37,931 nucleotides of DNA from assembly GCA_018901125.1 (NCBI GenBank), contig JAHIFE010000094.1:1-37931 (forward strand). The letters are read 5' to 3'. This document shows positions 1-10,043 of the stretch, one piece after another. The DNA comes from Pseudomonadota bacterium (GTDB lineage: Bacteria > Desulfobacterota > Desulfobacteria > Desulfobacterales > RPRI01). Position 1 is the first letter of the stretch. Each line of letters opens with the position of its first letter. Position numbers and translations under genes: made by a program. The notes under the pieces are model-generated. The model did no database searches. It was not told the DNA's origin and saw only the letters and a program-made list of their open reading frames with translations.

Positions 1-140
1 AGCCACTTTCAAAACGTTTCAGTTTGGTCAAGGTCAAGGCGGGTGAAAATTTTAACCACAGGAATACATGCGGTATTTCGAGGATTAGAATTTTCACCCA
101 ACGCAGAGATCGGCCAAAATGGGACGTTTTGAAACTGGCT
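1..140. repeat. 140-base imperfect palindrome, probably a dispersed intergenic repeat
   Basis: The outer 17 bases (1-17) match the reverse complement of 124-140 with one mismatch. The match continues inward: the block ending GGGTGAAAATT near 41-51 is mirrored by AATTTTCACCC near 89-99, and even the centre (about 53-87) is roughly self-complementary. The whole unit can therefore fold into one long hairpin with a small loop near 66-74. It contains no ORF and starts at the window edge, so its left boundary is uncertain. It resembles repeats I associate with Desulfobacterales intergenic DNA (REP- or MITE-like), but only one copy lies in this window. Confidence 0.7.
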
Positions 141-199
141 CATAAGAATTGCTATAGCTGAAGAGCTAATGATGATAAAAAGTTCGGCAGTGGCTATCC

Positions 200-421
200 C
201 TATAATTTCATATTGTTACAAATCATAGGTTTAAAAGGTTTTGGTTTGTGATTAATAAAAACATTATAAGCGTTTAGGAATTTAATATATGCGTCGAGAT
301 CCGTTTTTCCGTTATGGTAAAAAGGGTTTTGGGAAGCGGATTTTACACGGCGCATATCTTCTTTCAAAGATTTAGATTTAGCAGCATCAAACATTGCCTG
401 CATTTCTTTTTCATTGTCCAT
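200..421 (-). CDS. Small conserved-looking hypothetical protein (73 aa)
   Basis: I do not recognise a named family. The predicted protein is soluble, with a charged helical N-terminus (MDNEKEMQAMFDAAKSKS) and a C-terminal part rich in Asn, Phe, Lys and Pro (FINHKPKPFKP). There is no signal peptide or membrane segment. The ATG has no clear ribosome-binding site. The ORF lies between the palindromic repeat and the gap terminator. Its protein-like composition and lack of a better ORF on either strand favour a real gene, but its function cannot be stated. Confidence 0.5.
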   Translation of the reverse strand: MDNEKEMQAMFDAAKSKSLKEDMRRVKSASQNPFYHNGKTDLDAYIKFLNAYNVFINHKPKPFKPMICNNMKL

Positions 422-534
422 TTTTAATATATATCATATTGTCCGGCTTTTTACGAGTTTATTGAATTATGGAATTGAAATACCAAAATATTGCGGAGAA
501 GATGCGGGGTGATATATTGAGATATGAAATATAT

Positions 535-580
535 AAAGCGAATAGCAAATGTGTTGTTTGCGCTGTTTGCTATTCGCTTT
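535..580 (-). terminator. Hairpin terminator downstream of gap
   Basis: Two perfect 15-base arms (535-549 and 566-580) are separated by a 16-base loop. On the minus strand the hairpin lies just past the gap stop codon and is followed by an AT-rich tract (TATATATTTC). The arms begin and end in A/T runs, so it could also act for the plus strand. Confidence 0.7.
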
Positions 581-601
581 AATTAAATAGAGGTTTAAAT
601 T

Positions 602-2154
<1,553 letters not shown>

Positions 2155-3186
2155 ATGATAACATATATATTAAGACGTCTTTTATTAATCATTCCGACTT
2201 TTCTTGGAATCACAGTAATGGTTTTTGTGATTACAAGGTTTGTGCCGGGAGGCCCAATCGAACGAATGATAGCTCAGGCTCAGCAGATGCAGAGTATGGA
2301 CGGGAAAAGCGGAGTAAGGCTTGCTTCCAAAGATCAGAATCAACCGCTTTCAGAGCAGCAGATAGAAGAGCTTAAAAAATATTATGGCTTCGATAAACCG
2401 GTTCTTACTAGCTATTTCTTGTGGATGGGAAAAGTGTTGCAGGGAGATCTTGGTGTGTCAACACGTTATTATGACCCGGTATGGAGCATGATAAAAGAGC
2501 GCATACCGATATCACTGTATTTTGGAATAATCACAATGATACTTGTGTACGGGATTTGCATACCTCTTGGAATCTTAAAAGCCGTCAAGCATAAAAGCTC
2601 TTTTGACAATGCAACATCAGTGGTAGTTTTTGCAGGTTATGCAATTCCGGGATGGGTTGTAGGAGTACTTCTGCTTATTCTTTTTTCTTCTCATTGGGAT
2701 ATATTTCCTTTGGGCGGATTTGTGAGTGAGAATTTTGAGGATTTAAATCTTTTCGGAAAGATAACGGATATTATATGGCATACGGTTCTTCCTCTGGCGG
2801 CTTACCTGGTGGGTTCATTTACAGTTATGACATTTTTGATGAAAAATACACTTCTTGACAATCTTTCCGCAGATTATATCCGTACCGCAATCGCAAAGGG
2901 CCTCTCTTTTAAGAAGGCTGTTTTTAAGCATGCCTTAAGAAACAGTCTTATTCCGATTGCTACCAGTTTCGGGAACAATATTTCAATTATTCTTATGGGT
3001 TCTTTTTTGATTGAGAAAGTTTTTAATATAAACGGTATGGGTCTTTTGGGATACGAGGCGATTATTGAACGTGATTATCCGGTTGTTCTCGGGATACTTG
3101 TGATATCATCTCTTCTGCTGCTTATAGGAAATATTTTTTCGGACATATGTGTTGCAATTGTAGATCCGCGGGTTAAGTTCGAGTGA
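2155..3186 (+). CDS. ABC transporter permease, YejB type
   Basis: This is an inner-membrane permease of the peptide/nickel ABC importer family, one of two pore subunits. The 343 residues begin with a membrane helix (RRLLLIIPTFLGITVMVF) followed by the family-typical FVPGGP. A hydrophilic loop of about 60 residues precedes the YGFDKP motif. Permease core helices and the cytoplasmic coupling segment (ADYIRTAIAKGLSFKKAVFK) follow, and the protein ends in DPRVKFE. The long loop and the GYAIPGW segment are closer to YejB (microcin C/peptide uptake) than to classical OppB or DppB. It is first in the operon; the yejE-like gene starts 4 bases after its stop. Substrate is inferred from the family only. 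Confidence 0.9.
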   Translation: MITYILRRLLLIIPTFLGITVMVFVITRFVPGGPIERMIAQAQQMQSMDGKSGVRLASKDQNQPLSEQQIEELKKYYGFDKPVLTSYFLWMGKVLQGDLGVSTRYYDPVWSMIKERIPISLYFGIITMILVYGICIPLGILKAVKHKSSFDNATSVVVFAGYAIPGWVVGVLLLILFSSHWDIFPLGGFVSENFEDLNLFGKITDIIWHTVLPLAAYLVGSFTVMTFLMKNTLLDNLSADYIRTAIAKGLSFKKAVFKHALRNSLIPIATSFGNNISIILMGSFLIEKVFNINGMGLLGYEAIIERDYPVVLGILVISSLLLLIGNIFSDICVAIVDPRVKFE

Positions 3187-3190
3187 AAAT

Positions 3191-4234
3191 ATGCTCTTAA
3201 ATCCTCTAACCAGAAAAAAGCTACAGCGATTCAAATCCATAAAAAGAGGATACTACTCTTTCATACTGCTGTTTGTAATGATTCTTGTTTCTTTTTCAGC
3301 CGAAGTTTTTGTAAACAGTCGGGCACTGGTTGTTTGCTATAATAATAAATTATATTTCCCTGTGTATGCTGATATGAATCCGGGAAAGAAGTTCGGTTTG
3401 GACTATGATTATGAAACAAATTACCGTCAGTTAAAAAAGTATTTTAAAGATGAAAAAAATGGGAACTGGGTTATTATGCCTCCGGTTCCTTATAACGCAC
3501 TTGAAAATGACCTTAAACAAGATTTGTTTCCTCCTTATCCTCCTTCATTTAAGGAGAGACACTATTTTGGCACCGATAATGTGGGAAGAGATATTCTTGC
3601 CCGGCTTATATACGGGTTTAGAATAGCTATATCTTTTTCTCTTCTTCTGCTCTTATTTGATTATGGAATAGGGGTCAGCATAGGAAGTGTAATGGGTTAT
3701 TTCGGAGGAAAATTCGATCTTTTTTTTCAGCGCATTATTGAAATCTGGTCTAATGTTCCCTTTCTCTATGTGATTATAATTATATCGTCTATTGTTGTAC
3801 CTGGGTTTATTACCCTGATACTGATCATGGCTTTTTTCGGCTGGATCGGAATAACGTGGATTATACGGACAGTTACTTATAAGGAGAAGGCAAGAGAATA
3901 TGTTCTTGCCGCAAAGGCTCTTGGTGCTTCAAACAGCCGCATAATTTTCAAACATATAATTCCAAATACTATATCAATTATAGTGACCTATGTTCCTTTT
4001 GCCGTTTCAGGCGGAATTGTTGCTCTTACTTCACTTGATTATCTTGGTTTTGGTCTGCCTCCTCCCACGCCAAGCTGGGGCGAACTGATCCAGCAGGGCT
4101 GGACACATATGGATTCATGGTGGATCGGAGGTTCGGTTATAGGCGCTATGACTGTAACTCTTATTGCCGTAACATTTATAGGAGAAGCTGTAAGAGAGGC
4201 ATTTGATCCCAAAATGTATTCAACATATGAATAG
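3191..4234 (+). CDS. ABC transporter permease, YejE type
   Basis: This is the second inner-membrane pore subunit of the peptide importer. The 347 residues include an N-terminal cytoplasmic RFKSIKRGYYS motif, one membrane helix, and a large periplasmic insert of about 90 residues rich in Tyr and Pro. The signature HYFGTDNVGRDILARLIYG and the permease core follow. The coupling helix region is EYVLAAKALGASNSRIIFKH, and the protein ends in VREAFDPKMY. The insert and the RGYYS opening are typical of YejE rather than OppC. It lies 4 bases after the YejB-type gene. The stop codon runs straight into a G-rich tandem repeat that separates it from the binding-protein gene. Confidence 0.9.
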   Translation: MLLNPLTRKKLQRFKSIKRGYYSFILLFVMILVSFSAEVFVNSRALVVCYNNKLYFPVYADMNPGKKFGLDYDYETNYRQLKKYFKDEKNGNWVIMPPVPYNALENDLKQDLFPPYPPSFKERHYFGTDNVGRDILARLIYGFRIAISFSLLLLLFDYGIGVSIGSVMGYFGGKFDLFFQRIIEIWSNVPFLYVIIIISSIVVPGFITLILIMAFFGWIGITWIIRTVTYKEKAREYVLAAKALGASNSRIIFKHIIPNTISIIVTYVPFAVSGGIVALTSLDYLGFGLPPPTPSWGELIQQGWTHMDSWWIGGSVIGAMTVTLIAVTFIGEAVREAFDPKMYSTYE

Positions 4235-4253
4235 GGGGGAGTATGGATCAGGG

Positions 4254-4347
4254 GGCAGGGTTATGGGGCCAGGGAGCAGGGAACAGGGATCAGTTGGCAG
4301 GGTTCAGGGGCCAGGGGGTAGCAGGGAACTGGGAACAGTTGGCAGGG
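4254..4347 (+). repeat. G-rich tandem repeat, 42-45 base unit, in the leader of the binding-protein gene
   Basis: Unit 1 (4254-4295) and unit 2 (4296-4340) both run from GGCAGGG through GGGGCCAGGG and AGCAGGGAAC to CAGTT; a third unit begins at 4341. The plus strand, and so the mRNA, carries many GGG runs. Both unit lengths are multiples of three, so an in-frame reading stays open from an ATG at 4243. However, the product (Gly, Gln, Trp and Asn rich) would sit in front of a clean signal peptide and is unlikely to be translated. Confidence 0.8.
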
Positions 4348-4386
4348 ATAGGAAGTCTATCGGGTTTTAAAAAAAGAGAAAGTACA

Positions 4387-6216
4387 ATGAAAACAGTTTT
4401 TGCGTTTATTAAGGTTTTTTTGGTTGCAGGGGTATTGTTTTCCCATGCGCAGTCTTATGCTGCCGCACCGGAATTGCCGAAAGATATAAAATGGCTTACA
4501 AACGATTCCGATCCGGTTTTTGCTTCTGATGATGCCAAAAAAGGAGGGACGTTTCATGCTGCCTTAATGAGTTTTCCTATGACTTTTCGCATTGTCGGTC
4601 CTGATTCAAATGACAGTTTCAGAAACGCCATTCAGGACAACCAGAAATCTTTGATAGGAATTCATCCGAATACTTTAAATATTATACCTGAAATTGCAAC
4701 CCACTGGGCTTTCGGAAAAGACAAAAAGACAATGTATTTTAAGTTAAATAAAAAAGCGCGCTGGTCTGACGGAGTTTTTGTTACAGCCAAAGATTTTGCC
4801 TATACACTGGAATTTATGCGTTCAAAGAATATAGTGGCGCCCTGGTACAATGATTACTACTCTAAAGAGATAGACCGCGTTATAGTTTATGATGATTATA
4901 CCCTTGCGGTTGTTGCTACAAAAGCCGAACCCGATCTTTATTTAAAGCTTGGCTTAATCCCGACGCCAATTCATTATTACAAAAAGCTTGGTGAAGATTT
5001 TGTAAGAAAATATAACTGGGAGATAGTACCAAATACCGGTGCTTACCAGATAAGCGATTTTGTTAAAGGGAAATCAATAGTTTTTAAAAGAAAAAAAGAG
5101 TGGTGGGGAGATGATCTGAAGTATTTTAAAAACCGCTATAATGCGGACAAGATTATGTTTAAGGTAATAAGAGACAATAACATGATTTGGGAGTATTTCA
5201 AAAAAGGAAAAATAGATGAATTTAACCTCACCATTCCTGAGTATTGGCATGTAAAATCCAAAACGCCTGTTGTAGAAAACGGCTATGTTCACAAAATCTG
5301 GTTTTTCAATAACACTCAGCAGTCCGCCATGGGATTATGGCTGAATCAGGATAAGGAAATATTTAAAGATATAAATGTGAGATATGCTTTTGCCTATGCG
5401 ATGAATGTGGAAAAGGTTATAAAAAAAGTTTTACGAAACGATTATTTCAGACTTGAAAACGGATATGTGGGCTATGGGCGTTATTCCAACGAAAAGATAA
5501 GGTCAAGAAGGTTTGATCTTATCAAGGTTGATTTTTATATGAAAAAAGCAGGCTGGAAACGCGGAACCGACGGTATATGGGAAAAAGGGGAAAACCGTTT
5601 TTCTGTAGAAGTGGTTTACGGATATGATGATCATACTCCAAGGCTTGTGGTTTTAAAAGAAGAGGCAAAAAAAGCCGGAATCGAGCTTAACTTACAGAAA
5701 CTTGACCCGGCGGCTGTTTATAAAAAAATTCTGGAGAAGAAACACGATGTTGCATGGATGGGTTGGAGCACTTCTTTCAGGCCGCAGTTCTGGGAACATT
5801 TTCATTCGGTAAACGCCCATAAGCCTCAAACAAACAACATCACAAATACCGATGATTCTGAAATGGATAAACTTATAGATGCATACCGCAATTCGCTTGA
5901 TGAAAAAGAACGTATAAAACTCTCACTTATAATTCAGCAAAAGATAGATGATCTTGGGGTTTTCGTGCCTACTTTCATGGTGCCCTATACCCGTGATGCA
6001 TATTGGAGATGGTGGAAATTTCCCAAAGTTCCCGGAACAAAAAATTCATCTGATCTTTTTGATCCGTTCAGCAGCATGACAGGCGGTCTTTTCTGGTTTG
6101 ACCAAAAAGCATATGATGAAACAATAAAAGCTATGAAAAATGGTGAAAAATTTACTCCTGTTACTATTATCGACGAAACTTACAAGATGAAATCAATAAC
6201 AATGAAAATTCAGTAA
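4387..6216 (+). CDS. Periplasmic peptide-binding protein, YejA/SBP family 5
   Basis: This is the solute-binding component that captures peptides in the periplasm and delivers them to the permease pair encoded just upstream. The frame is open from 4243, but the start at 4387 is chosen because it gives a proper signal peptide (MKTVFAFIKVFLVAGVLFSHAQ, cleavage near SYA-AAP). The mature 609-residue form has the family-5 layout: KKGGTF near the N-terminus, the ARWSDGVFVTAKDFAYTLEF segment, and NTGAYQ followed by YAFAYAMN. Length and the WWGDD motif resemble YejA. The ribosome-binding site is weak (AGAGAAAG). The frame upstream of 4387 is repeat sequence, not a protein extension. Confidence 0.9.
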   Translation: MKTVFAFIKVFLVAGVLFSHAQSYAAAPELPKDIKWLTNDSDPVFASDDAKKGGTFHAALMSFPMTFRIVGPDSNDSFRNAIQDNQKSLIGIHPNTLNIIPEIATHWAFGKDKKTMYFKLNKKARWSDGVFVTAKDFAYTLEFMRSKNIVAPWYNDYYSKEIDRVIVYDDYTLAVVATKAEPDLYLKLGLIPTPIHYYKKLGEDFVRKYNWEIVPNTGAYQISDFVKGKSIVFKRKKEWWGDDLKYFKNRYNADKIMFKVIRDNNMIWEYFKKGKIDEFNLTIPEYWHVKSKTPVVENGYVHKIWFFNNTQQSAMGLWLNQDKEIFKDINVRYAFAYAMNVEKVIKKVLRNDYFRLENGYVGYGRYSNEKIRSRRFDLIKVDFYMKKAGWKRGTDGIWEKGENRFSVEVVYGYDDHTPRLVVLKEEAKKAGIELNLQKLDPAAVYKKILEKKHDVAWMGWSTSFRPQFWEHFHSVNAHKPQTNNITNTDDSEMDKLIDAYRNSLDEKERIKLSLIIQQKIDDLGVFVPTFMVPYTRDAYWRWWKFPKVPGTKNSSDLFDPFSSMTGGLFWFDQKAYDETIKAMKNGEKFTPVTIIDETYKMKSITMKIQ

Positions 6217-6231
6217 AAAATACAGTGACAA

Positions 6232-7212
6232 ATGATAGCTGAAAGCCAAATATTAAGAGTAGAAAATCTTGTTACATCTTTTGACACGGAAGCAGGAAGA
6301 GTACGTGCCGTGGATGACGTCAGCTTTAATGTTAACAAGGGAGAAATCTTTGGCATTGTGGGGGAATCGGGTTGCGGAAAAAGCGTTACGGCTCTTTCGG
6401 TTATGAGACTGCTTCCCAAACCTGCCGGACGAATTGAAAGCGGGCGCATTATATTTTCAGGAACCGATATAACAACTCTTCCTGCAGAAAGCATGCAGCA
6501 GATCCGGGGAAACAGAATATCCATGATCTTTCAGGAACCCATGACAGCATTAAATCCGGTTCATACTATCGGGGATCAGATAAATGAAGTATATCTTCTT
6601 CGCCATCCTGATATGGGTATCAGACAAATCAAAAAAGATTCCATTGAGATGCTGAAAAAAGTCGGAATTTCAGATCCTGAAAAACGAGTAAAAGATTATC
6701 CTCACAGCATATCGGGAGGTATGCGACAGCGTGTAATGATTGCAATGGCCCTTGCCTGCAAGCCCGATATTCTTATTGCTGATGAACCTACGACCGCCCT
6801 TGATGTAACCATACAGGCTCAGATACTGGATCTGATGAAAAAGCTACAGGATGAAACCGGCATGGCGATAATATTTATTACTCATGCGCTTGGGGTAATA
6901 GCCGAAACAAGCCACAAGGTGCTTGTGATGTATGCCGGGAAAGTGGCGGAAACTGCGCCGGTTGAAAATCTTTTTAAAAAACCGATGCACCCATATACTA
7001 AGGGGCTTCTTTTATCTATCCCGCGTCTTGAAGGAAAAAGAAAAACAAGGCTTCATGTAATAGAAGGTGCGGTTCCCGCTCTTAATGAACTGCCTCAAGG
7101 TTGCAGATTCAGAAACCGTTGCCCTGAGGCAATGGCTGTTTGCGGGACTGTTTCACCTCCTGCCGTTTGTATTGAAGAAAATCATTATGTGAGCTGTTAT
7201 CTTTATGTCTGA
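6232..7212 (+). CDS. Peptide ABC transporter ATPase, OppD/DppD type
   Basis: This is a cytoplasmic ATPase driving peptide import. The 326 residues include Walker A GESGCGKS, the Q-loop [12 protein letters not shown], signature SGGMRQR, Walker [14 protein letters not shown] and an H-loop [11 protein letters not shown]. Most relatives read THDLGVVAE, so the Asp after the switch His is Ala here. The C-terminal oligopeptide domain has [11 protein letters not shown] plus later cysteines; related DppD proteins bind a 4Fe-4S cluster there, so a cluster is possible. The gene starts 15 bases after the binding-protein gene and overlaps the next ATPase gene by 8 bases. In E. coli YejF both ATPase halves are one fused protein; here they are separate. 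Confidence 0.93.
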   Translation: MIAESQILRVENLVTSFDTEAGRVRAVDDVSFNVNKGEIFGIVGESGCGKSVTALSVMRLLPKPAGRIESGRIIFSGTDITTLPAESMQQIRGNRISMIFQEPMTALNPVHTIGDQINEVYLLRHPDMGIRQIKKDSIEMLKKVGISDPEKRVKDYPHSISGGMRQRVMIAMALACKPDILIADEPTTALDVTIQAQILDLMKKLQDETGMAIIFITHALGVIAETSHKVLVMYAGKVAETAPVENLFKKPMHPYTKGLLLSIPRLEGKRKTRLHVIEGAVPALNELPQGCRFRNRCPEAMAVCGTVSPPAVCIEENHYVSCYLYV

Positions 7213-8191
7213 ATATCTGCTTGAAGCAAAAAATATCAAAATACATTTTCCGGTTTATGGGGGTATATTGCGCAGAAAAACCGGAAAAGTATATGCAGTA
7301 GACGGTGTTTCACTGAAAGTAAAAAAAAGTGAGACAATCGGGCTTGTTGGCGAGTCGGGCTGTGGTAAAACAACAATAGGGCGTGCGGTTATAAAGCTTT
7401 ATAATTTAACGGAGGGTGAAATTATATTTGAAGGAGAAAACATTACACGATTGAGCGACAGAAAAATGAGGCCGTTTAGAAGAAATATACAGATGATTTT
7501 TCAGGATCCATTCGAATCGCTGGATGCAAGGCAGACTATCGGAGATATATTGGAAGAGCCTCTGATAATTCATAAATTCGGTTCCTCACAAACAAGACGA
7601 AAGGAAGTATTAAATCTCTTATCGCGTGTTGGTATACCGCAAAGTGCGGTAAACCGATTCCCGCACGAATTCAGCGGCGGGCAGCGCCAGAGGATAGGAA
7701 TCGCAAGGTCTATAGCCTTGAAACCAAAGCTCATTGTCTGTGATGAGCCTGTATCGGCTCTCGATGTTTCCATCCAGTCCCAGATACTTAATTTTCTTCT
7801 TGACCTTCAGTCTGAGATGAATCTTACTTATATTTTTATTGCACATGATCTTGCGGTTGTTAAGCATATTTCTGATAATATAGCAGTTATGTATCTTGGA
7901 AAAATCGTAGAATATGCGAATGCCGATAGCATATATGAAAATCCTCTTCATCCTTATACAAAGGCTTTGATATCCGCAATTCCGGTTCCTGATCCTTCGG
8001 TGAAAAATAAAAGAAGTATACTTTATGGAGATGTTCCGTCTCCGTTAAATCCCCCTCCAGGATGCCGTTTTCACACAAGGTGTCCTGTTGCATTCGACAG
8101 GTGTAAAGTGGATGAACCAGAGTTAAGGCCTGTAGCAGTTGGGTTTGAAGCCAAAGAGCATTTAGCTGCATGTCATCTTGTAAACGGTTAA
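7205..8191 (+). CDS. Peptide ABC transporter ATPase, OppF/DppF type
   Basis: This second ATPase pairs with the upstream OppD-type subunit. The 328 residues include Walker A GESGCGKTT, Q-loop MIFQDPFESLD, signature FSGGQRQRIGIARS and Walker B LIVCDEPVSALD. The canonical H-loop FIAHDLAVVKH is present. The C-terminal GCRFHTRCP element is typical of OppF/DppF. Its start codon lies inside the end of the oppD-like gene (8-base overlap), which indicates translational coupling. It is the last gene of the five-gene operon; a short AT-rich gap and a small repeat separate it from the convergent membrane-protein gene. I saw no strong terminator. Confidence 0.93.
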   Translation: MSEYLLEAKNIKIHFPVYGGILRRKTGKVYAVDGVSLKVKKSETIGLVGESGCGKTTIGRAVIKLYNLTEGEIIFEGENITRLSDRKMRPFRRNIQMIFQDPFESLDARQTIGDILEEPLIIHKFGSSQTRRKEVLNLLSRVGIPQSAVNRFPHEFSGGQRQRIGIARSIALKPKLIVCDEPVSALDVSIQSQILNFLLDLQSEMNLTYIFIAHDLAVVKHISDNIAVMYLGKIVEYANADSIYENPLHPYTKALISAIPVPDPSVKNKRSILYGDVPSPLNPPPGCRFHTRCPVAFDRCKVDEPELRPVAVGFEAKEHLAACHLVNG

Positions 8192-8228
8192 ATGGGAGAT
8201 GCCTTTAATCAAATTATAAAAGTTGAAA

Positions 8229-8262
8229 ATCGAACAACGAATATCGAACAGCGAAAGAGCAT
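8229..8262. repeat. Short CGAA-type direct repeat
   Basis: ATCGAACAACGAAT is followed directly by ATCGAACAGCGAAA, with a further TCGAAC at 8266-8271. The repeat fills the gap between two convergent genes and reaches the 3' end of the minus-strand gene. Similar ATCGAAC-type runs are common between genes in some deltaproteobacteria, which I recall rather than can show here. Confidence 0.55.
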
Positions 8263-8272
8263 ATGTCGAACT

Positions 8273-8908
8273 TCACTGCTGTTTGCTACTCTCTTCTTTT
8301 GCCGGGGCATCCTGCTCTGCAGGTGTTATCTCCGATACGGTTTCAGGGGCAGTTATCCGAGCTATTATTGAAGCTATCTTTCGAGTTATAAGCTCTGATT
8401 CTATCTCATCCGGACCGAGCAAGGTTGCTCTTTTTAAATATTCAAGGGCGGTTTTGAGTTCAGATATTGTGCCTTTACTTAACGCAATATCGGCTTTATA
8501 AAGGAGCACCATTCTGTCTATTTTATTTAAACGGATATGGGCATCTTTTTTAAGGTCTTCGGTAATTGCGAAAGATAAAGATTTGTTCAGGTAGGTTCTC
8601 ATACCCTCAAAGTCAGGTAGGCCCGGCACATCCATTACTGCATCAGCCTTATCAATAAAATATTTTGCTATTAAAGGAAAAACTTCTTCACGGGTATATA
8701 CTTCTTTTATGGGATTTGGCGGCTGTGCTCCCGGCATCATAATAAAGGGCTCCTTACCGAGAGGAGAGAATCTTCCCTTCCATACTTCTACCGCTCCTTG
8801 CTTATATTCTATAAAATAATTATCAGTGTTTGAACGGCTTGCCATTAAGGTTATTGAAATTAATGCGGCAATAATTATAAATATAGTAAATATGGTTGTT
8901 TTTTTCAT
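8273..8908 (-). CDS. Membrane-anchored hypothetical protein (211 aa)
   Basis: I recognise no family. Starting at the internal ATG (8908), the protein opens with a short basic stretch and one hydrophobic helix (TTIFTIFIIIAALISITLMA), so it is probably anchored in the inner membrane or exported. The next section has a short beta-like part (YFIEYKQGAVEVWKGRFSPLG) and then mostly helices. It ends in a charged Glu/Lys/Gln tail. The chosen start has AAAGG ten bases upstream; a longer reading from 8938 would add ten residues in front of the helix. The YKQGAVEVWKGRF segment reads like a periplasmic element of a stand-alone lipid- or wall-associated protein, but that is a guess. Confidence 0.65.
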   Translation of the reverse strand: MKKTTIFTIFIIIAALISITLMASRSNTDNYFIEYKQGAVEVWKGRFSPLGKEPFIMMPGAQPPNPIKEVYTREEVFPLIAKYFIDKADAVMDVPGLPDFEGMRTYLNKSLSFAITEDLKKDAHIRLNKIDRMVLLYKADIALSKGTISELKTALEYLKRATLLGPDEIESELITRKIASIIARITAPETVSEITPAEQDAPAKEESSKQQ

Positions 8909-9197
8909 GAGATATATACCTTTAGAATTAGCTCTCATATCCCAATATAACTTTAAATCGAATTTTATACAAAGGTTTCAATCATTGAGAGTTAATCTTA
9001 ATTTTTATATAAATTATATACTATATTTTGTAAATACCTTTTGGTAAGTTAAATACAGCGTAAAATATTATTGCTTTTGTTAGAATAACATTCCTAATAC
9101 AATAACAAAACAAGTTTGTCTTGAATTATTATTGGCTTAATATACGGAACATCATCTATGATAAATCTTATAGCAGGAATGGAGAGTTATATAACAA

Positions 9198-10019
9198 ATG
9201 ATTAATAAAACGATTACTTCTAATAACCTCAAAGAAATAAAAGAGCGGCTTATATCAATTTTAAAGAGTTATAATTCGCTTGCTATTGCCTTTTCCGGAG
9301 GTGCGGACAGCTCATTTCTGCTTGCTCTGGCACATCAGGTTTTAGGTAAAAAAGTAATTGCAATTACTGCAATATCACCGGTTCATCCTGCAAGAGAAAC
9401 TGAATTTGCGAAAAAATTTACAAAAAAGCGCAAAATAAAACATGAAATCGTTCAATCGGATGAGATGAGTATTTCTGAATATACAGCAAATACAAGAAAC
9501 AGATGCTATATATGCAAGAAAAATCTTTTCCCCAAACTGCTTGAGTGTGCTTTAAAATCAGGGATAAAAGATCTGGCTCATGGCGCAAACATGGATGATC
9601 TTAAAGATTTCCGTCCTGGTTTTGTGGCGGCTTCGGAGTTGAAAATAGCGGCTCCCCTAATTGATGCCGGGCTTTCAAAGCAGGAAATACGCAGGCTTTC
9701 AAAAAATATTAATCTTGAAACCTGGAATAAGCCTGCTATGGCCTGCCTTGCCACAAGAATACCATATGGAGCTACTATTACAATCGCAAGTTTAAAAAAG
9801 ATTGAAGAAGCGGAAAATGCTTTAATTGATCTTGGCTTTAGCACCTGCCGTATCCGCCATCATGATAATCTCGCAAGAATTGAAGTGCTGCCGAAGGATT
9901 TTAAAAAGATATTAAACAAGGAAAATAAAGAAGCTATCATAAAAAAAATAAAAGAAGCAGGATACTTATATGTTGCAATGGATATTGAAGGCTATTTCCA
10001 GGGAAGTATGAACAGATGA
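9198..10019 (+). CDS. larE: ATP-dependent sulfur transferase, LarE family
   Basis: LarE adenylates and sulfurates the pyridinium dicarboxylate precursor of the nickel-pincer nucleotide cofactor, first known from lactate racemase. The 273 residues carry the PP-loop SGGADS (33-38), a C-x-x-C pair (Cys103/Cys106 in NRCYICKK), HGANMDD, and KPAMACLATRIPYG with Cys183. Cys183 corresponds to the sulfur-donor position in LarE. Three cysteines together suggest the iron-sulfur-dependent class rather than the sacrificial single-Cys class; this is an inference from family knowledge. No larA, larB or larC gene lies nearby, so the cofactor user is elsewhere or the enzyme serves another pathway. A GGAG lies 13 bases before the ATG. 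Confidence 0.85.
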   Translation: MINKTITSNNLKEIKERLISILKSYNSLAIAFSGGADSSFLLALAHQVLGKKVIAITAISPVHPARETEFAKKFTKKRKIKHEIVQSDEMSISEYTANTRNRCYICKKNLFPKLLECALKSGIKDLAHGANMDDLKDFRPGFVAASELKIAAPLIDAGLSKQEIRRLSKNINLETWNKPAMACLATRIPYGATITIASLKKIEEAENALIDLGFSTCRIRHHDNLARIEVLPKDFKKILNKENKEAIIKKIKEAGYLYVAMDIEGYFQGSMNR

Positions 10020-10041
10020 CGGACTTGCAAAAAGCCCGTCA
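10017..10041 (+). terminator. Hairpin overlapping the larE stop codon
   Basis: TGACGGACTT (10017-10026) pairs with AAGCCCGTCA (10032-10041) with one mismatch, and the stem contains the stop codon itself. No T-tract follows directly, so intrinsic termination is not certain. Confidence 0.4.
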
Positions 10042-10043
10042 TC

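Noticed and set aside
4243-4386. 48-residue N-terminal extension of the binding protein
   Set aside because: It is translation of a G-rich repeat and would bury a clear signal peptide that starts at 4387.
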